DNA of 64,000 nucleotides, taken from NCBI GenBank assembly GCA_027943245.1, contig JANDJZ010000080.1:1-64000 (forward strand), read 5' to 3'. Positions within the stretch are counted from its first letter, which is position 1. Each line of letters starts with the position of its first letter. The stretch comes from Acanthamoeba sp. SK_2022b (Eukaryota; Discosea; Longamoebia; Acanthamoebidae). Both the position numbers and the translations under genes were made by a program. Positions 1-10,719 of this stretch are shown in pieces. A model generated the notes under the pieces. That model was not told where the DNA came from, made no database searches, and worked only from the letters and a program-made list of their open reading frames with translations.

Positions 1-313
1 CCTGTGCGACACGTGGCCTCCTCACCTCTTTCGTGTTCAACGTTTTTTTCGTTCTTTGTGGTCCAACAACGACAGCAAGAGCAACGCGCTCGGTTGGGAA
101 CTGCTGGCCATCATCTCCTGTACGCGTGGACTCCTCCTCCCCTTTCCCACAATCCTTGGGCGCGTGCTAATCTGGTGGCCCGGGTGGTGGGTGGGGTACA
201 GCCATCTGCTTTCCGACCAAGGACCTGGAAGTGCACCTGCTGGCCTACCTCAACTTTTACCTGGGCTGGAACGACGACCATGTACACGCGCCATCTCTAC
301 TCTTCTCCCCCTT

Positions 314-382
<69 letters not shown>

Positions 383-822
383 AACAACACACGATCGGCT
401 CGCTGCAGGTACGTGCGATAGCGCACTACTGCTTGCGCAAGCTGAGCCAGAAGGGCAGACCCGTCTCCCTCCACCGAACGATCACTCTCCAGGAGATCGT
501 GCGCTACAAGGTGCGCCCCCCCCCCACTCCCACTCCCCTCTCCCAGCGCTGGGCCTTCTCTGCGGTGAGGAAGGCGACCTCACCGAGCGACGCGTGGGGC
601 GTGCACAGGCGGCCCCGTTCCAGAAGTCGTGGTTCGGGAGCTCCCTCGAGGAGCAGATGGACATGCCGGTCCAGGCGTCGTCGCCCCAACCGCCAGCCGA
701 CATTCCTCTCATTCTTCCCGCCCTCACCCGCGCCATCCACGCCGCCGACGGTAAATGCATTCCTTGCATTGGTTGCTGCCTCCTCGCCCCCCTCCCTTGA
801 CAACCTCGCGAACGCCCCTTTT

Positions 823-872
<50 letters not shown>

Positions 873-1795
873 CGTGCGTGTGTGCGCGGTGATGGCAGGC
901 TTCAAGACGGAGGGGCTGTTCAGGATATCGGGCGACGGGGCCGAGGTGAGCCGACTGCGGGCGCAGGTGGAGGGCGGCGACCTCACGTTCGATCCGCGCG
1001 CCTGCCCGCACGACCTCGCCTCGCTCCTCAAATCGTGGCTGCGCGAGCTCACTCCCGTCGTCGTCATTCCCGAGCTCTAGTATGTCCTCTCCCCTCTCTT
1101 TTCCGCGCGTGTCGCGCACGTCGTCACATGGTGGTCTGATCTTGGTCGTCGCTCCCGAGTGCAGCCAGGACTTTCTCAACGGCTGCGACAATCAGGCCAG
1201 GCTGCGCGAGCTCGTCGCCAGTCTGCCTCCGCTCCACAACAAGGTGAGGCGAAAGCGCTCTATCCCGCGGGTTGGTGGTGATCGGGCGATGATGCGTGCT
1301 GTGAGCTCGTTGGCCTGAATGTGTGCGTGTGCATGTGGTGGACCAGGTGTTGCTGCACATGATGCGATTCCTGCAGGCGCTGACGCATCCCGACAACGTG
1401 CCCGCCACCAAGATGACGGCCGCCAATATTGCCCTCCTCTTCTCCCCGCTCCTGCTCAGGCACACTTACCTCACCCCGTCCCCAACCACCCCCAACTCCT
1501 CGCCCTTGCATAATCGCGCTTCTTTCTCATCATCCCTCATCTCTCTCTCCTGGCATGGCTGTCTTCTCTCCGCAGATGTCCCAGGTGAGCCTGCAGCTGC
1601 CTCTCCCCGTGCATGTCTCGGATGCGTTGGATGTGGCTTCGTGTGGTGTGAATGGCTAACCTTTTTGCGTGCAGTGACGATCCGATGGTGATGCTGGAGA
1701 ACACCAAATCCGAATCCAAGGCCGTCGCAACTCTCCTCCATATCGACTGGGCCAACGATTCACGCCCGCCAACGTTTGGGGTTAGCAGCGAATGA
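1..1795 (+). CDS. MyTH4-RhoGAP protein (ARHGAP39/Vilse-like), 5' end outside window
   Basis: This is the 3' part of a Rho-family GTPase-activating protein, which would switch off Rac/Rho-type GTPases at the actin cortex. Exons near 206-290 (KDLEVHLLAYLNFYLGW) and 408-510 (RAIAHYCLRKLSQKG, then LQEIVRYK) match the end of a MyTH4 domain. The linker FGSSLEEQM near 630 precedes RhoGAP exons with FKTEGLFRISGDG (about 899-960, carrying the catalytic arginine finger in LFRISG), LKSWLRELTPVVVIPEL, CNDNQARLRELV-type sequence at 1164-1240, TAANIALLFSPLLLR near 1420-1457 and DDPMVMLENTKSESK (1676 onward). The stop TGA is at 1793-1795. MyTH4 followed by RhoGAP is the ARHGAP39/Vilse arrangement. The two largest introns hold long TG repeats. 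The start and any N-terminal WW domains lie before base 1. Domain identity is confident; exact exon borders are approximate. Confidence 0.85.
316..380. repeat. (TG)n microsatellite in intron
   Basis: About 65 bp of uninterrupted TG dinucleotide lies within an intron of the MyTH4-RhoGAP gene, just downstream of the exon that ends near 290. Open frames through it encode only Cys-Val runs and are artefacts. Confidence 0.95.
824..882. repeat. (TG)n microsatellite in intron
   Basis: A second TG dinucleotide tract in the same gene grades into TGCG units at its 3' end. It lies just before the RhoGAP exon that starts near 899. Confidence 0.93.
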
Positions 1796-2800
1796 CGTGC
1801 CAAAATCAGAATTGAGCCACAACTGGAATCCTTCTGCTAGCAAATAGAGAGTGCATCAAATGTGATGCAAGGCGTCACCCAGCAGTCTAATCTGCTGGCA
1901 GGCCCAGAGCAGTCATATGCGAACCAAAGGCCATGAATGAGATTGAAAACTCGGCAAGACATGCTGGCGTGGTCTTGTAAAATGGTGAAATTACTTATAC
2001 AGCCAATCAATGCTCATTTTTCATGTCCCAACTAGCGAGCAGCAGTGGAAACTTGAAGACTGGCCAAGAGAGGTCGCCAATAACAGGGTTCTGATTAAGT
2101 GACTGTGTTTCTGTTTGCAATGTACAAACTTTACTCTCCACCACCAAGTTAATTTATGGTCTCGCCAATTTGACAAGCAAGAAAAAAGACTCATTGTTGA
2201 TCTTTTAGTTGGTCCTGATGGATATTGGTTCTGAGTGATTCTGATTTTAGTTGACATGCCTGTTTGGTGTATGTTGCAATTATGGTATAGCTGAATTTCT
2301 GCCAACCAGGTCGTTTTGGGTGGATGAACTGATGCACATAAGCTTGGCATTACTCCCAAGTCTTTGTTTTTACCTACTGTATAGTTTTTGATTTTACATC
2401 TGATTTTTTGATTGATTCAACTGGATTACTGGATCAAATAAAAACAAGGTAAATCATCATTAAACATAAAGTTACAATGTATGCAGCTTTGCTGCCCATT
2501 CTAGTTTGCACCAAGGTAAACTGCCCTGTCTCAATTGGTTGGGAGCATGCCATTCCGCCAGCTTGCCTCTCCTTACTTCCGCCACGCACTAAACTTAGAA
2601 AAAACCGGACTTCAAGTGGCAACGCTAATTTTGCGGACCGCGCCTTTTCTGAAAGTTCAGTTTTTCCCCGACTGTCGACTATCTTCGATCCGCGGCACGA
2701 CCTGTTTTTTCCCACTTCCTCAAAAACAGCTCTTGTCCTTGCGCAGCTCCTCGCTTGCCATTTAACTCTTAGCTACCTAGCGCAAGCGATAGCAGAAGAA
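1796..2800. other. AT-rich intergenic DNA, no gene seen
   Basis: This stretch is distinctly more AT-rich and CpG-poor than the flanking genes. Only short open frames without recognisable domains are present. It probably holds the 3' UTR of the RhoGAP gene and the upstream region of the methyltransferase gene. No RNA gene or intact mobile element was recognised. Confidence 0.5.
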
Positions 2801-3610
2801 ATGCAAGAGCCGACTTACGTCTCCGGCCACCACGAATCTGTCTTGCGCTCGCACACCTGGCGCACCGCCGCCAACTCTGCGGGCTACCTGCTAAGTTCTC
2901 TCCGGCCTAACATGCACGTCCTGGATATCGGCTGTGGTCCTGGCACCATCACCATCGACCTTGCCACATTGGTGCCTCAGGGGCAGGTGATCGGCCTAGA
3001 CTACGCGCAGGAAGTAGTGGAGCAGGCCCAGGCCACGGCTGCCGAGCGGAGGATCGACAACGTCAAGTTTCAGGTCGGTGATGTCACCGCTCTGGACTAT
3101 CCGGATGACACCTTCGATGTGGTACACGCTCATCAGGTGCTACAACATGTTGGGGACCCCGTCCGGGCACTGCGCGAGATGCGTCGCGTTGCCAAGCCAG
3201 GTGGCATCGTCGCCGTCCGCGAGACGGACTTCTCCGCCATGACGTGGTACCCGGAGGTTGCTGGGATGCAGGACTGGCACGATCTGTACGTGACGGTGGC
3301 TCGCGCAAAGGGCGGCGAGCCGAACGCCGGACGCCGTCTGCACTTCTGGGCGAGTCAGGCCGGCTTTGATAGGTCAAGCATCACCGCTACCGCCAGCGCC
3401 TGGTGCTTCAGCAATGCGGAGGAGCGGGCTTGGTGGAGCAGCCTGTGGGCGGACCGGGTTGTGCGTTCCTCCTTGGCCACCAACGCAATCGAGGGGGGAC
3501 ATGCCACTCGAGACGATCTGGAGCGCATAGCGGCGGGGTGGAGGGCATGGGGGGCACATGAAGATGGTTGGTTTGCGGTACTACATGGTGAGGTCCTGTG
3601 CCGTGTATGA
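2801..3610 (+). CDS. Class I SAM-dependent methyltransferase, intronless
   Basis: This 269-residue protein would transfer a methyl group from S-adenosylmethionine to a small molecule; the substrate is not predictable. Motif I is LDIGCGPGTITIDLA, followed by the acidic loop VIGLDYAQEVVEQA that binds SAM ribose, the motif II-like FQVGDVTALDYPDDTFDVV, and the post-core HVGDPVRALREMRRVAKPGG. This order is typical of the UbiE/Methyltransf_11 group. The start at 2801 gives a normal family N-terminus (MQEPTYVSGHHESVLRSHTW); the frame is open further upstream but that sequence looks like AT-rich leader. Unlike almost every other gene here, it has no introns, and AT-rich islands lie on both sides. The C-terminal part resembles bacterial and fungal stand-alone methyltransferases, so acquisition from bacteria is plausible but unproven. 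Confidence 0.85.
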   Translation: MQEPTYVSGHHESVLRSHTWRTAANSAGYLLSSLRPNMHVLDIGCGPGTITIDLATLVPQGQVIGLDYAQEVVEQAQATAAERRIDNVKFQVGDVTALDYPDDTFDVVHAHQVLQHVGDPVRALREMRRVAKPGGIVAVRETDFSAMTWYPEVAGMQDWHDLYVTVARAKGGEPNAGRRLHFWASQAGFDRSSITATASAWCFSNAEERAWWSSLWADRVVRSSLATNAIEGGHATRDDLERIAAGWRAWGAHEDGWFAVLHGEVLCRV

Positions 3611-6368
3611 TCACCAGATAAAACAGATCTGACAAAAACAACCCGCGCAGATTGGCTTTGTGTAACTTCCTTTCTAGTTCTAAACGTTTCGGCTGCCCAT
3701 GTGAGCCACTCAACCAACCAGTTCAGGCACAGTGGCGCCTACCACCCCAGCCAGATGATCCTCATCCACTACAAGCAAAAGAAGGCTCCCACCAGGACCA
3801 ATGACACAGTATCAGAAGACCTGCTCATGCGCCAATGCAACAAGTGTTGGCAACCAGGAAGGGCAGACGCAAACCAACTGATGTGGGACACTGCCCCAAA
3901 AACTGCTAGCAACATTGGTGTCATGGACCCACAAGATCAATCACGTTAGTCTTCCACAACAGACAAGGGAAAAGAAAAAGAATGGGAGAATGCTGACAAT
4001 GGCCAAGACAAGGATGGAGAGGAAGATGAATCTCTCAAGAGGGGACATAGCATCAGTTTGGCTGCAACAGCTGGCCACACAATGGCTTGCAGCATGAGAG
4101 CCTGGCACCACCCCTTGTGTACTGGGTACAGATCTGTGGCTTCTCTGCACATTACCCTCTAGTGTTGTGTGTACTCTGGTCTCAGGTTTGACATGGCAAC
4201 GTCATAAGAACTGAGAACAAGAGTTGGAGTGAGTCAAGCAACAGGTGAGCCTTCCAGATGATTAACATGGCAGAGCCATCCTTCCCACCAACACTTAAGT
4301 GTTCTTTGATCATGTGCAGCTGCAACATGGACTCCTAACCTTGATAGCAATGCTGGATGGTCATGATCCTTCTCCAGCATCTGTCATCATCATGTTCTTG
4401 CAAGCTTGCCTTGCTCCTGGAGAAGATCTGCCAAGTGTTGGATTCTGAGGATCGGATGAACACTCGCATGGTCCTTGCTACCAAAAAACGCCATCTGAAG
4501 CTGGAGTTCATCAATGGGTTGGCTGGGGCTGGTACAACCGCTTCATTGCATCACCTGACCGCTGCCTTGAACTGTGACAGCAAAGGACATTATTCAAGAG
4601 ATGGAATTTTTTACCACAGTAGGAAAACCAGTGGTGGTTGGGCAATGCCCTGTACTTTCTGTTGGACAAACCAATACATGGCCACTACACCACTGCCAGA
4701 ACTATACATGGCATGGAGGCAGACAAGTAGTGTGGGTTTGTCTTCCACCTTTCAGGTTTGCAATCACCAAAAAGTGGCAGGACATGGTCATGTTTTGGTC
4801 AGAAGTGTCCCATCCACCTGCAGTCCATGCACAATCCTGTCCTCACCTGCCTCATGGTCTGCTGCGAAGGTCACCCTGAACAAAGTGTCAGTAATGTATT
4901 TTGGAGCATGAAACATGCACCTCATGGAGGTGCTCCAACAAGCCAATGGAGCCATGATCACTGTCCTGATTGTGTTGAAAAGCTCCAGGTCCATAGGAAT
5001 AAGGCAGAGGAGGCACTGAGAATTAGCTGACTTGAACTTGGTGACAGAGCCATTTGCAAGTATCATGTAGATATCCACCACACTCTTACTCCTTGATCTG
5101 TTTTCTTTAAAGGCGTCAAGCTAAAACATGGGTAACATGAGCCAGCATGCTGCTGGGTCATGCCCCTGTGAGCATGCCAGAAACTGCATTGACAGTATGA
5201 TGGGCACAATAACATTGATGAGGAAGGTGACCTTTCACATTGCCTGAAGCGCTCTGAATTACAGGGATGGCCTACACTCTGAGTTGGAACAAAGTGGAAG
5301 TGCTCCCAGAAAAAAGTACCTCAAAATGACAAGAATAGGTATTCCAATGCCAAAAATTTGTGAATAAAAGGTGGAACGAGCCCATTTGCCTGTGTTCTGC
5401 TCCTGCCCGCTGGTGGTGTAGTGGCTTGGCTACCACCATGCTTGGGGTAGTGTTCTCATGGCCAGCAGCATGTCAAGCTGTGGTATGTGTATATTACTCT
5501 TAGTATTATAATTTAATCTTTGTGAGATTTTCTCACACTGAGTGGCATCAGAACAAGGCAAACAAGGCAAGCCCTTGGTTACCTGGAAAATTTGCTACAG
5601 AACAACACCTGGCCAGGGACCTGAAGACACAGAAGAACTCAGCATCCTGGCCAGGTTTTGCAAACGTTTTTCCATGAGTACACTAAATTGTATTATTTTT
5701 TTTCCTAGCATACTAACTGTGAATATGTGCAGTGATGGAATGCATGATGAGCGCATTGGATGATATATGGTCAAAGCAGCTCACCATGGAGGCGCATCTT
5801 GCTGTTCTTGTTGACATGAAGGACACCACCATGCCTTGCCACACAAACCATTCTAGAAAACACTCCACCATGCAGGGCAACAACAGGGTGGAGAGCCTGA
5901 CCCACCAATACTTTGCCAGCTTGCTTATGTTCCACTATGATAGTTTTGACCTGATGTGCATCAGCCCAGAAATGGATTTATCTAATTGGATAACCCATGT
6001 TTCACACACTCACTTTCACTCAATGGCATCTACTCCCTGACCATTGCTCAACATTCATTTCAACAGTCCAGTTGCAGTGCCTTTAAAACTTGCAGTTGGC
6101 TCTAATGTCACTATCTCTAAAACCAACTGATGGAGCCTCTAGCCTATGATTTGATTGAACCTACCTTCTCCCAGTCATTTAGCTCTGGTCGGCGTTCTCC
6201 ACAACCTCACCAATTTAGAACAGCTGCACAAAGGCAACCAAAAAAGAGGTAGTATCTATTGTGCTCCTCCCATCATACATCAGTTTTTTCTTCTCCTTGC
6301 TGTAAGGCCATATGTCAATCACTGCTTCAAGCAGTGTAGTCGATTTCTTTCAATCAGCAGCTGCAACG
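3611..6368. other. CpG-poor repeat-like island
   Basis: This 2.7 kb stretch contains no gene that can be supported. Base composition changes sharply: CpG is rare, TG and CA are common, and no open frame shows a domain. The same texture recurs at 41.6-44.3 kb and 48.5-49.3 kb, where recognisable copia fragments exist, so decayed transposon sequence is the likeliest content. See the separate low-confidence entry at 5389-6040. Confidence 0.45.
5389..6040 (+). mobile_element. Possible 5' end of a decayed copia-type element
   Basis: At 5541-5554 the sequence AGTGGCATCAGAAC resembles the initiator-Met tRNA primer-binding site of Ty1/copia elements (usual core TGGTATCAGAGC). It directly follows a stretch ending in TTCTCACA, as an LTR would. 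Downstream frames are short and broken and show no recognisable gag. The LTR start was not found. This is a suggestion only. Confidence 0.2.
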
Positions 6369-7046
6369 ATGGAGAATGAGCGACTGACAGTGGAAGCCCT
6401 CTACGGCGACGCGACGCATGCTGCTCTTCGTCGGTGGCTGAGATCGTGGGAGCTCAGGCCGGCCGGCTCTCTAGCACCAGCGAGCTGGCGGATCTCATCG
6501 CACAACGGGCCTACCCTGCCAGGCTCTCGCTCGGACGAGGAGTGCGAGCGGGAGCTGGTATGCTGGAGCAGGAACTTAAACGTGAAGTGGAGGAACATGG
6601 TTCACGAACCGGCAGAGGACATGGCATGGGACGTGGGGAAGGTGTGGCACGCGCCCAGACTGACCCAGCTCGGCGTAACCCTCCGCCCATTTGTAGGAAT
6701 GCTGCGCCAGGTGGATTCCTCCTGGATGGCGCTCGGCTGGGAAGTAACGTCTACTTGCTGTGGCCTAGAAGCGGCAAAGTCTTGCTGCTGTCGCCGTGGG
6801 AAGCCGACGAAGCGCTGGCGGCCTGGGAAAGGCCTGTACGCCTGCTGGACAGTGACGGGCCGTCCTCGGACACCTGACCTACGCTCGGTACGCGGCCGAC
6901 TCGCACTGGCCGCGCTTCAGCTGTTCAACGGCGAGACCAAGTTCGGCCCGGGGAGCAGGGCGACCAACGTGCTCTCCTCGTGGAGTGTCGCGTGGCCCCA
7001 CCGAAAAAGCGAAGCGTCGTTTCGGAGTTATTACAAAAAGAAATAG
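6369..7046 (+). CDS. Hypothetical protein, reading frame uncertain
   Basis: GC content and codon texture become gene-like again here. One frame opens with MENERLTVEALYGDATHAAL at 6369. From about 6434 a different frame looks more protein-like (STSELADLIAQRAYPARL, then SNVYLLWPRSGKVLLLSP) and stops near 6877. A third segment, LALAALQLFNGETKFGPG, is back in the first frame and runs to a stop at 7044-7046. Either two very short introns join these pieces or there are frameshifts. No domain is recognised. The segment lies 60 bp upstream of the DUF547 gene and could be a decayed gene. Confidence 0.3.
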   Translation: MENERLTVEALYGDATHAALRRWLRSWELRPAGSLAPASWRISSHNGPTLPGSRSDEECERELVCWSRNLNVKWRNMVHEPAEDMAWDVGKVWHAPRLTQLGVTLRPFVGMLRQVDSSWMALGWEVTSTCCGLEAAKSCCCRRGKPTKRWRPGKGLYACWTVTGRPRTPDLRSVRGRLALAALQLFNGETKFGPGSRATNVLSSWSVAWPHRKSEASFRSYYKKK

Positions 7047-7105
7047 CCAGCAAAAGAAATTCAAGAACAAACCGAAATGGTGGAGTACAATTCGTAACAC
7101 AGAAG

Positions 7106-8404
7106 ATGGGGCTACGAACGCAACGATTCTGTTGGGGGATACCTGCTCTTCTGGTGATCGTCTCGGTAGTTGTGGCGAGCGAGGTGACACCCACAAGTTT
7201 CGATCACACCCTGTGGACGAGGGTCCTTCAGTCCTACTCGTCTACGGGTACCTGTCTTTGGGCTGCCACCGGACCTCTTTTCTTCATGAATTTTGTTTTA
7301 TTTGTCGCCAATATTTATTCATTTATTTACAATCCAATAATTCTAATAACCGGGCCGTTTACAGCCAAAATTGATGGCATACAGGAGACGGTGGTCGACT
7401 ACGAGACGTTGAGGCGACGAGCCGACCCTGACTTTGCCGGCTACCTGGCGAAACTCGCCAGCTTCGACCTCTCCGCGTTGGCCAATGCCTCGCGTGAGGA
7501 GACGCTGGCGTTCTGGATCGTACGCTACACTGACACACACAGCGCACACAGATATACGCGACTTGCCTGCGACTTCCCTTTACCTGTTGTTCGATCTCAC
7601 CTCTCCGCGGCAGAACGCCTACAACGCGTTCGCAGTGCGTCAGGTGGTGAGCAATCCCTGCCGCGTGGTGTTTGGCAAGTTTTGCTGGCCCGCCCGAAGC
7701 ATCCGCGCGCTCGGCGGGCTCGGAGTGGTGCGCGGCCGTCTTCACCATCACCACCCACCACCCAACAGTGACCTGAGCGTGGTGTGTGCCATAGAAAAAC
7801 TGGGACGTGCCAGTGGGCAAGATCGGCAACCGGGACTACACGCTGCGTCAGATTCAGGACGTGGTGAGGAGCCTCAACGACTCGCGCGCGTGGTCGTGCA
7901 TGGTAAGCGCCTGCGTCTCGTGTCCGTCGCTCCTCGACACGGCCTACCTCCCGCAAACGCTAGACGCCCAGATGAACCTCTCGGCCGCACTCTACCTCAA
8001 CGACACCGGTCCGTACCTTGGTGTCCCTCCCTACGTGCTGGCAGCTGACTGATTATTTTATTTTATTTTATTTTATTTTATTTTATTTTATTTTATTTTA
8101 TTTTTGTATTCTGATTAAATGTATTTTTTTGATTCGGGGTTCAACAAAAACAGGCAAGGGGCTGCGACTGGATACAAAGAGCGTCTCGCTGACGCTGTCG
8201 CCCATCTTCGAGTGGAACAAGGATGCGTTTGTGCAGCAGCACGGCAGCGTGATCAACTACATCCTGGCCTACATGGACACCAGCACGGCGACCAAGCACT
8301 ACCTTGCCACCAATGCCAACCGCCTGCAGGTCTCCTACTTTGACTACAAGTGGGAACTCAACAGCTTCGAGAACTCGCTGCTTCGGTCACCCTCGTTCTG
8401 GTGA
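7106..8404 (+). CDS. Secreted DUF547-domain protein
   Basis: A hydrophobic N-terminus (FCWGIPALLVIVSVVVAS) looks like a signal peptide, so the protein is probably secreted or lumenal. The order SFDHTLWTRVLQSYSSTG, VVDYETLRRRADPDFAGYL, REETLAFWI, NAYNAFAVRQVV, IGNRDYTLRQIQDVV, SACVSCPSL and LSPIFEWNKDAF follows the DUF547 family (FDHxLW, VDYxxL, AFWINAYNA, CxSCP, LSxIFxW). The biochemical role of DUF547 is unknown; the conserved Cys, His and Asp positions have prompted suggestions of a hydrolase fold. At least three introns interrupt the gene; the one at about 8011-8154 carries an ATTTT repeat. The start at 7106 is chosen because it gives the signal peptide. The splice after SSTG could not be fixed exactly. 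Confidence 0.75.
8054..8104. repeat. (ATTTT)n repeat in intron
   Basis: About ten copies of the pentanucleotide ATTTT lie in the last intron of the DUF547 gene. Confidence 0.93.
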
Positions 8405-8636
8405 CCACCTCCACGGCAGCGTCTCCATCGAGTTCTGATGGACAACATACGCAACAAAAAGAATGCAACCCTCTCGGCGAGCTGGAAAGGAATCTGAGAA
8501 ATGTATGACATTCCGAAAATCTTCTTTGCCCCCTTTCCCTGAACTCGCACAGAACGGGCACAAAAGCCCCTCGTGGCGTATGCAGAGTACTGCATTCAAG
8601 CTCCACACGGACAGATCTGCGTTTACACCAACTACG

Positions 8637-10426
8637 ATGGCCAACTTTGACATGGACAGCATCGAAGCCTGGCGGCAGAAGAAGATTGTGGAGCAGCTCG
8701 AGAGCGCTAAGGGCAACGGCACCTCGTGCATTACCATCATCGTTCCTCCCAACTATCAGATGTGCAACATCAGCAAGCTCTTGACGAGGGAACAGGGCGC
8801 GGCTTCGAGCATCAAGAGCCGCGTCATGCGCAACTCAGTCATAGAGGCCCTGAAATCGATTCAACACCGCGTTAAGCTCATTTCGCGCCCCCCGCCCAAC
8901 GGACTCGCCATCTTCTGCGGCACGGTCATGCGTGATCGCAAGGAGAAGAAGGAGCTCACCGTGTGGGAGCCCATCCAGCCCCTCAAGCAGTTCTCGTACC
9001 TCTGCGACGGCGAGTTCCACGTAGAACAGCTCAAGGCCCAGCTCAACGAGCACGACAAGTACGGCTTCATCGTCATCGACGGCCACGGCACCCTCTTCGC
9101 CACGGTCCAGGGCAACCACGTCAACGTCCTCCAGCGCTACACGGTGGCTCTTCCCAAGAAGCACCGGCGAGGCGGTCAGTCTGCGGCACGGTTCTCCAGG
9201 TTGCGTTTTTAACGCGAGGCATACCTACCTCGTACGTACTCTCCTCTCACCTTAGCACAGTTTTATCGATAATCTTTCGCGTAGGGCCGCAGTGCTGACT
9301 CCTCTCTGTGTGTGTTGCTATTGTGTAGACGAAGGTGGCCGAAACGGCGGTCCATTGCTTCGTGGGTAGGGACGACCAGCCCACAGTCAAGGGTCTGGTG
9401 GTGGCCGGCTCGGCCGATCTCAAGTCCGAGCTGGTCAGTCCCAAGATCCTGGACAAGCGCCTCCTGGTAAAGGTCCTCAAGACGGTCGACGTCTCCTATG
9501 GCATGGAGAAGGGCCTCCACCAGGCGATCGCGCTCGCCACCGACGTCCTCGGCGAGGTACGCCTACTCAAGGAGCAACGCTTGCTTGAGCGCTACTTCAA
9601 CGAGCTCGTGGTGAGCGCCGACTCGGGCAAGGCCGCGTGCGGTCTGCGCGAGACGATGGCTGGCCTGCGCGAGGGCGTAGCCGACACGATTGTGTGTTGG
9701 GAGCAGCTGCCCGTCGTGCGCTACACCGTCCAACACGCGGTCACGGGCCAGACCGAAGTCATCCACTACAGCCCCAAGAAGGCCGGTCGCTCGGCCGTCA
9801 CGGTGCCCAGCGTGCGCGAGGTCGTCGACAGCCACCGCGTGACCATGGCCGACCCGCAGCAGTGGTCCATCGTCGAGCAGGCGCCGCTGGTCGACTGGCT
9901 CGCCGAACACTACCGCGAGTTTGGCGCGCAGCTGTCGTTCATCTCCGGCAACTCGGAGCTGGGCAATCAGTTCGTGCAGAGCTTCGGCGGGCTTGGCGCC
10001 ATCCTCAGGTATCCGGTCGACTTTGAGGCGCTCGACATGCCCGACGAAGAGGAGTGTGACGCCGGCGCAGACGATTTCGACGACTTTGACACTTGCGTGG
10101 CGGACACCGAGCCCGAGCCAGAGGAGACCAAGCCCGATGGCCCCGCCGAGGAAGTGCTCGAGTTCGAAGAAGACGACTTTGAGGAGGATTGTCTCGATGA
10201 AGAAGCGCCTGCCTCCAGCACCAAGTCACCGCCTGCGACCACCAGCAGTGCCAAGGGCAAGGAGAAGCTCACGGACTACGGACCGCGTGGTGCGAGTCAG
10301 CTTCCCAAGGACGCGGCCGCCAAGCCCCAGCCGCTCAGCAAGGTCAAGTTCACCGAGAAGGTCTTTGTGCCGCGCTCGGTGCCTCCCGCGTCTGAAGAGA
10401 CGAGCGCCAGCCCCTGCGCCAACTAA
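8637..10426 (+). CDS. eRF1: Eukaryotic peptide chain release factor 1 with SIKS motif and long acidic tail
   Basis: eRF1 recognises stop codons in the ribosomal A site and triggers peptide release. The N domain is clear: GNGTSCITIIVPP, then GAASSIKSRVMRNSV where most eukaryotes have TASNIKS, and YLCDGEF matching the YxCxxxF stop-recognition motif. The catalytic loop GGQ is intact in KHRRGGQSAARFSRL (about 9160-9205). The second exon starts near 9329 with KVAETAVHCFVG and runs through the M and C domains (GLVVAGSADLKSEL, DVSYGMEKGLHQAI, GLGAILRYPVDFEAL). The protein continues about 108 residues past the usual end with an acidic then Ser/Pro/Lys-rich tail, ending at TAA 10424-10426. The exon join at 9200-9330 is a problem: no canonical GT donor restores the frame, and the usual EKRHNYVR segment is missing. 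The start at 8637 fits family length. Confidence 0.85.
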
Positions 10427-10719
10427 GCCAGAGACCGCTGAGAGTTCTCTTTCAAACCTTTCCATTGGCCGAAGCGATTTGATGGCCGCGTGCCGTTTGG
10501 GCTGTGCCCGCCAAGCACATCTTCCACATAAACACTCTTCGTCATACTTTTCGTCAGATCGCTGCAACCGGATTGGTCCTACGGAGGCCAGTTCGTGCCA
10601 CCTTTCTCCTTGTTTGCCCCGTTATTATTAACTCCTTCATTCATTCGAGTTCCCGCCACATCAAAGCCACTCTACCAAAAGACAGGCAAGAGAAGAGACC
10701 ACTGGAACCTCTACCAGGT

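Noticed and set aside
4..474. Open frames with Cys-Val or His-Thr runs over TG tracts
   Set aside because: They are read-through of dinucleotide repeats inside an intron; the same artefact occurs at 828, 46451, 51567, 52362 and 55391.
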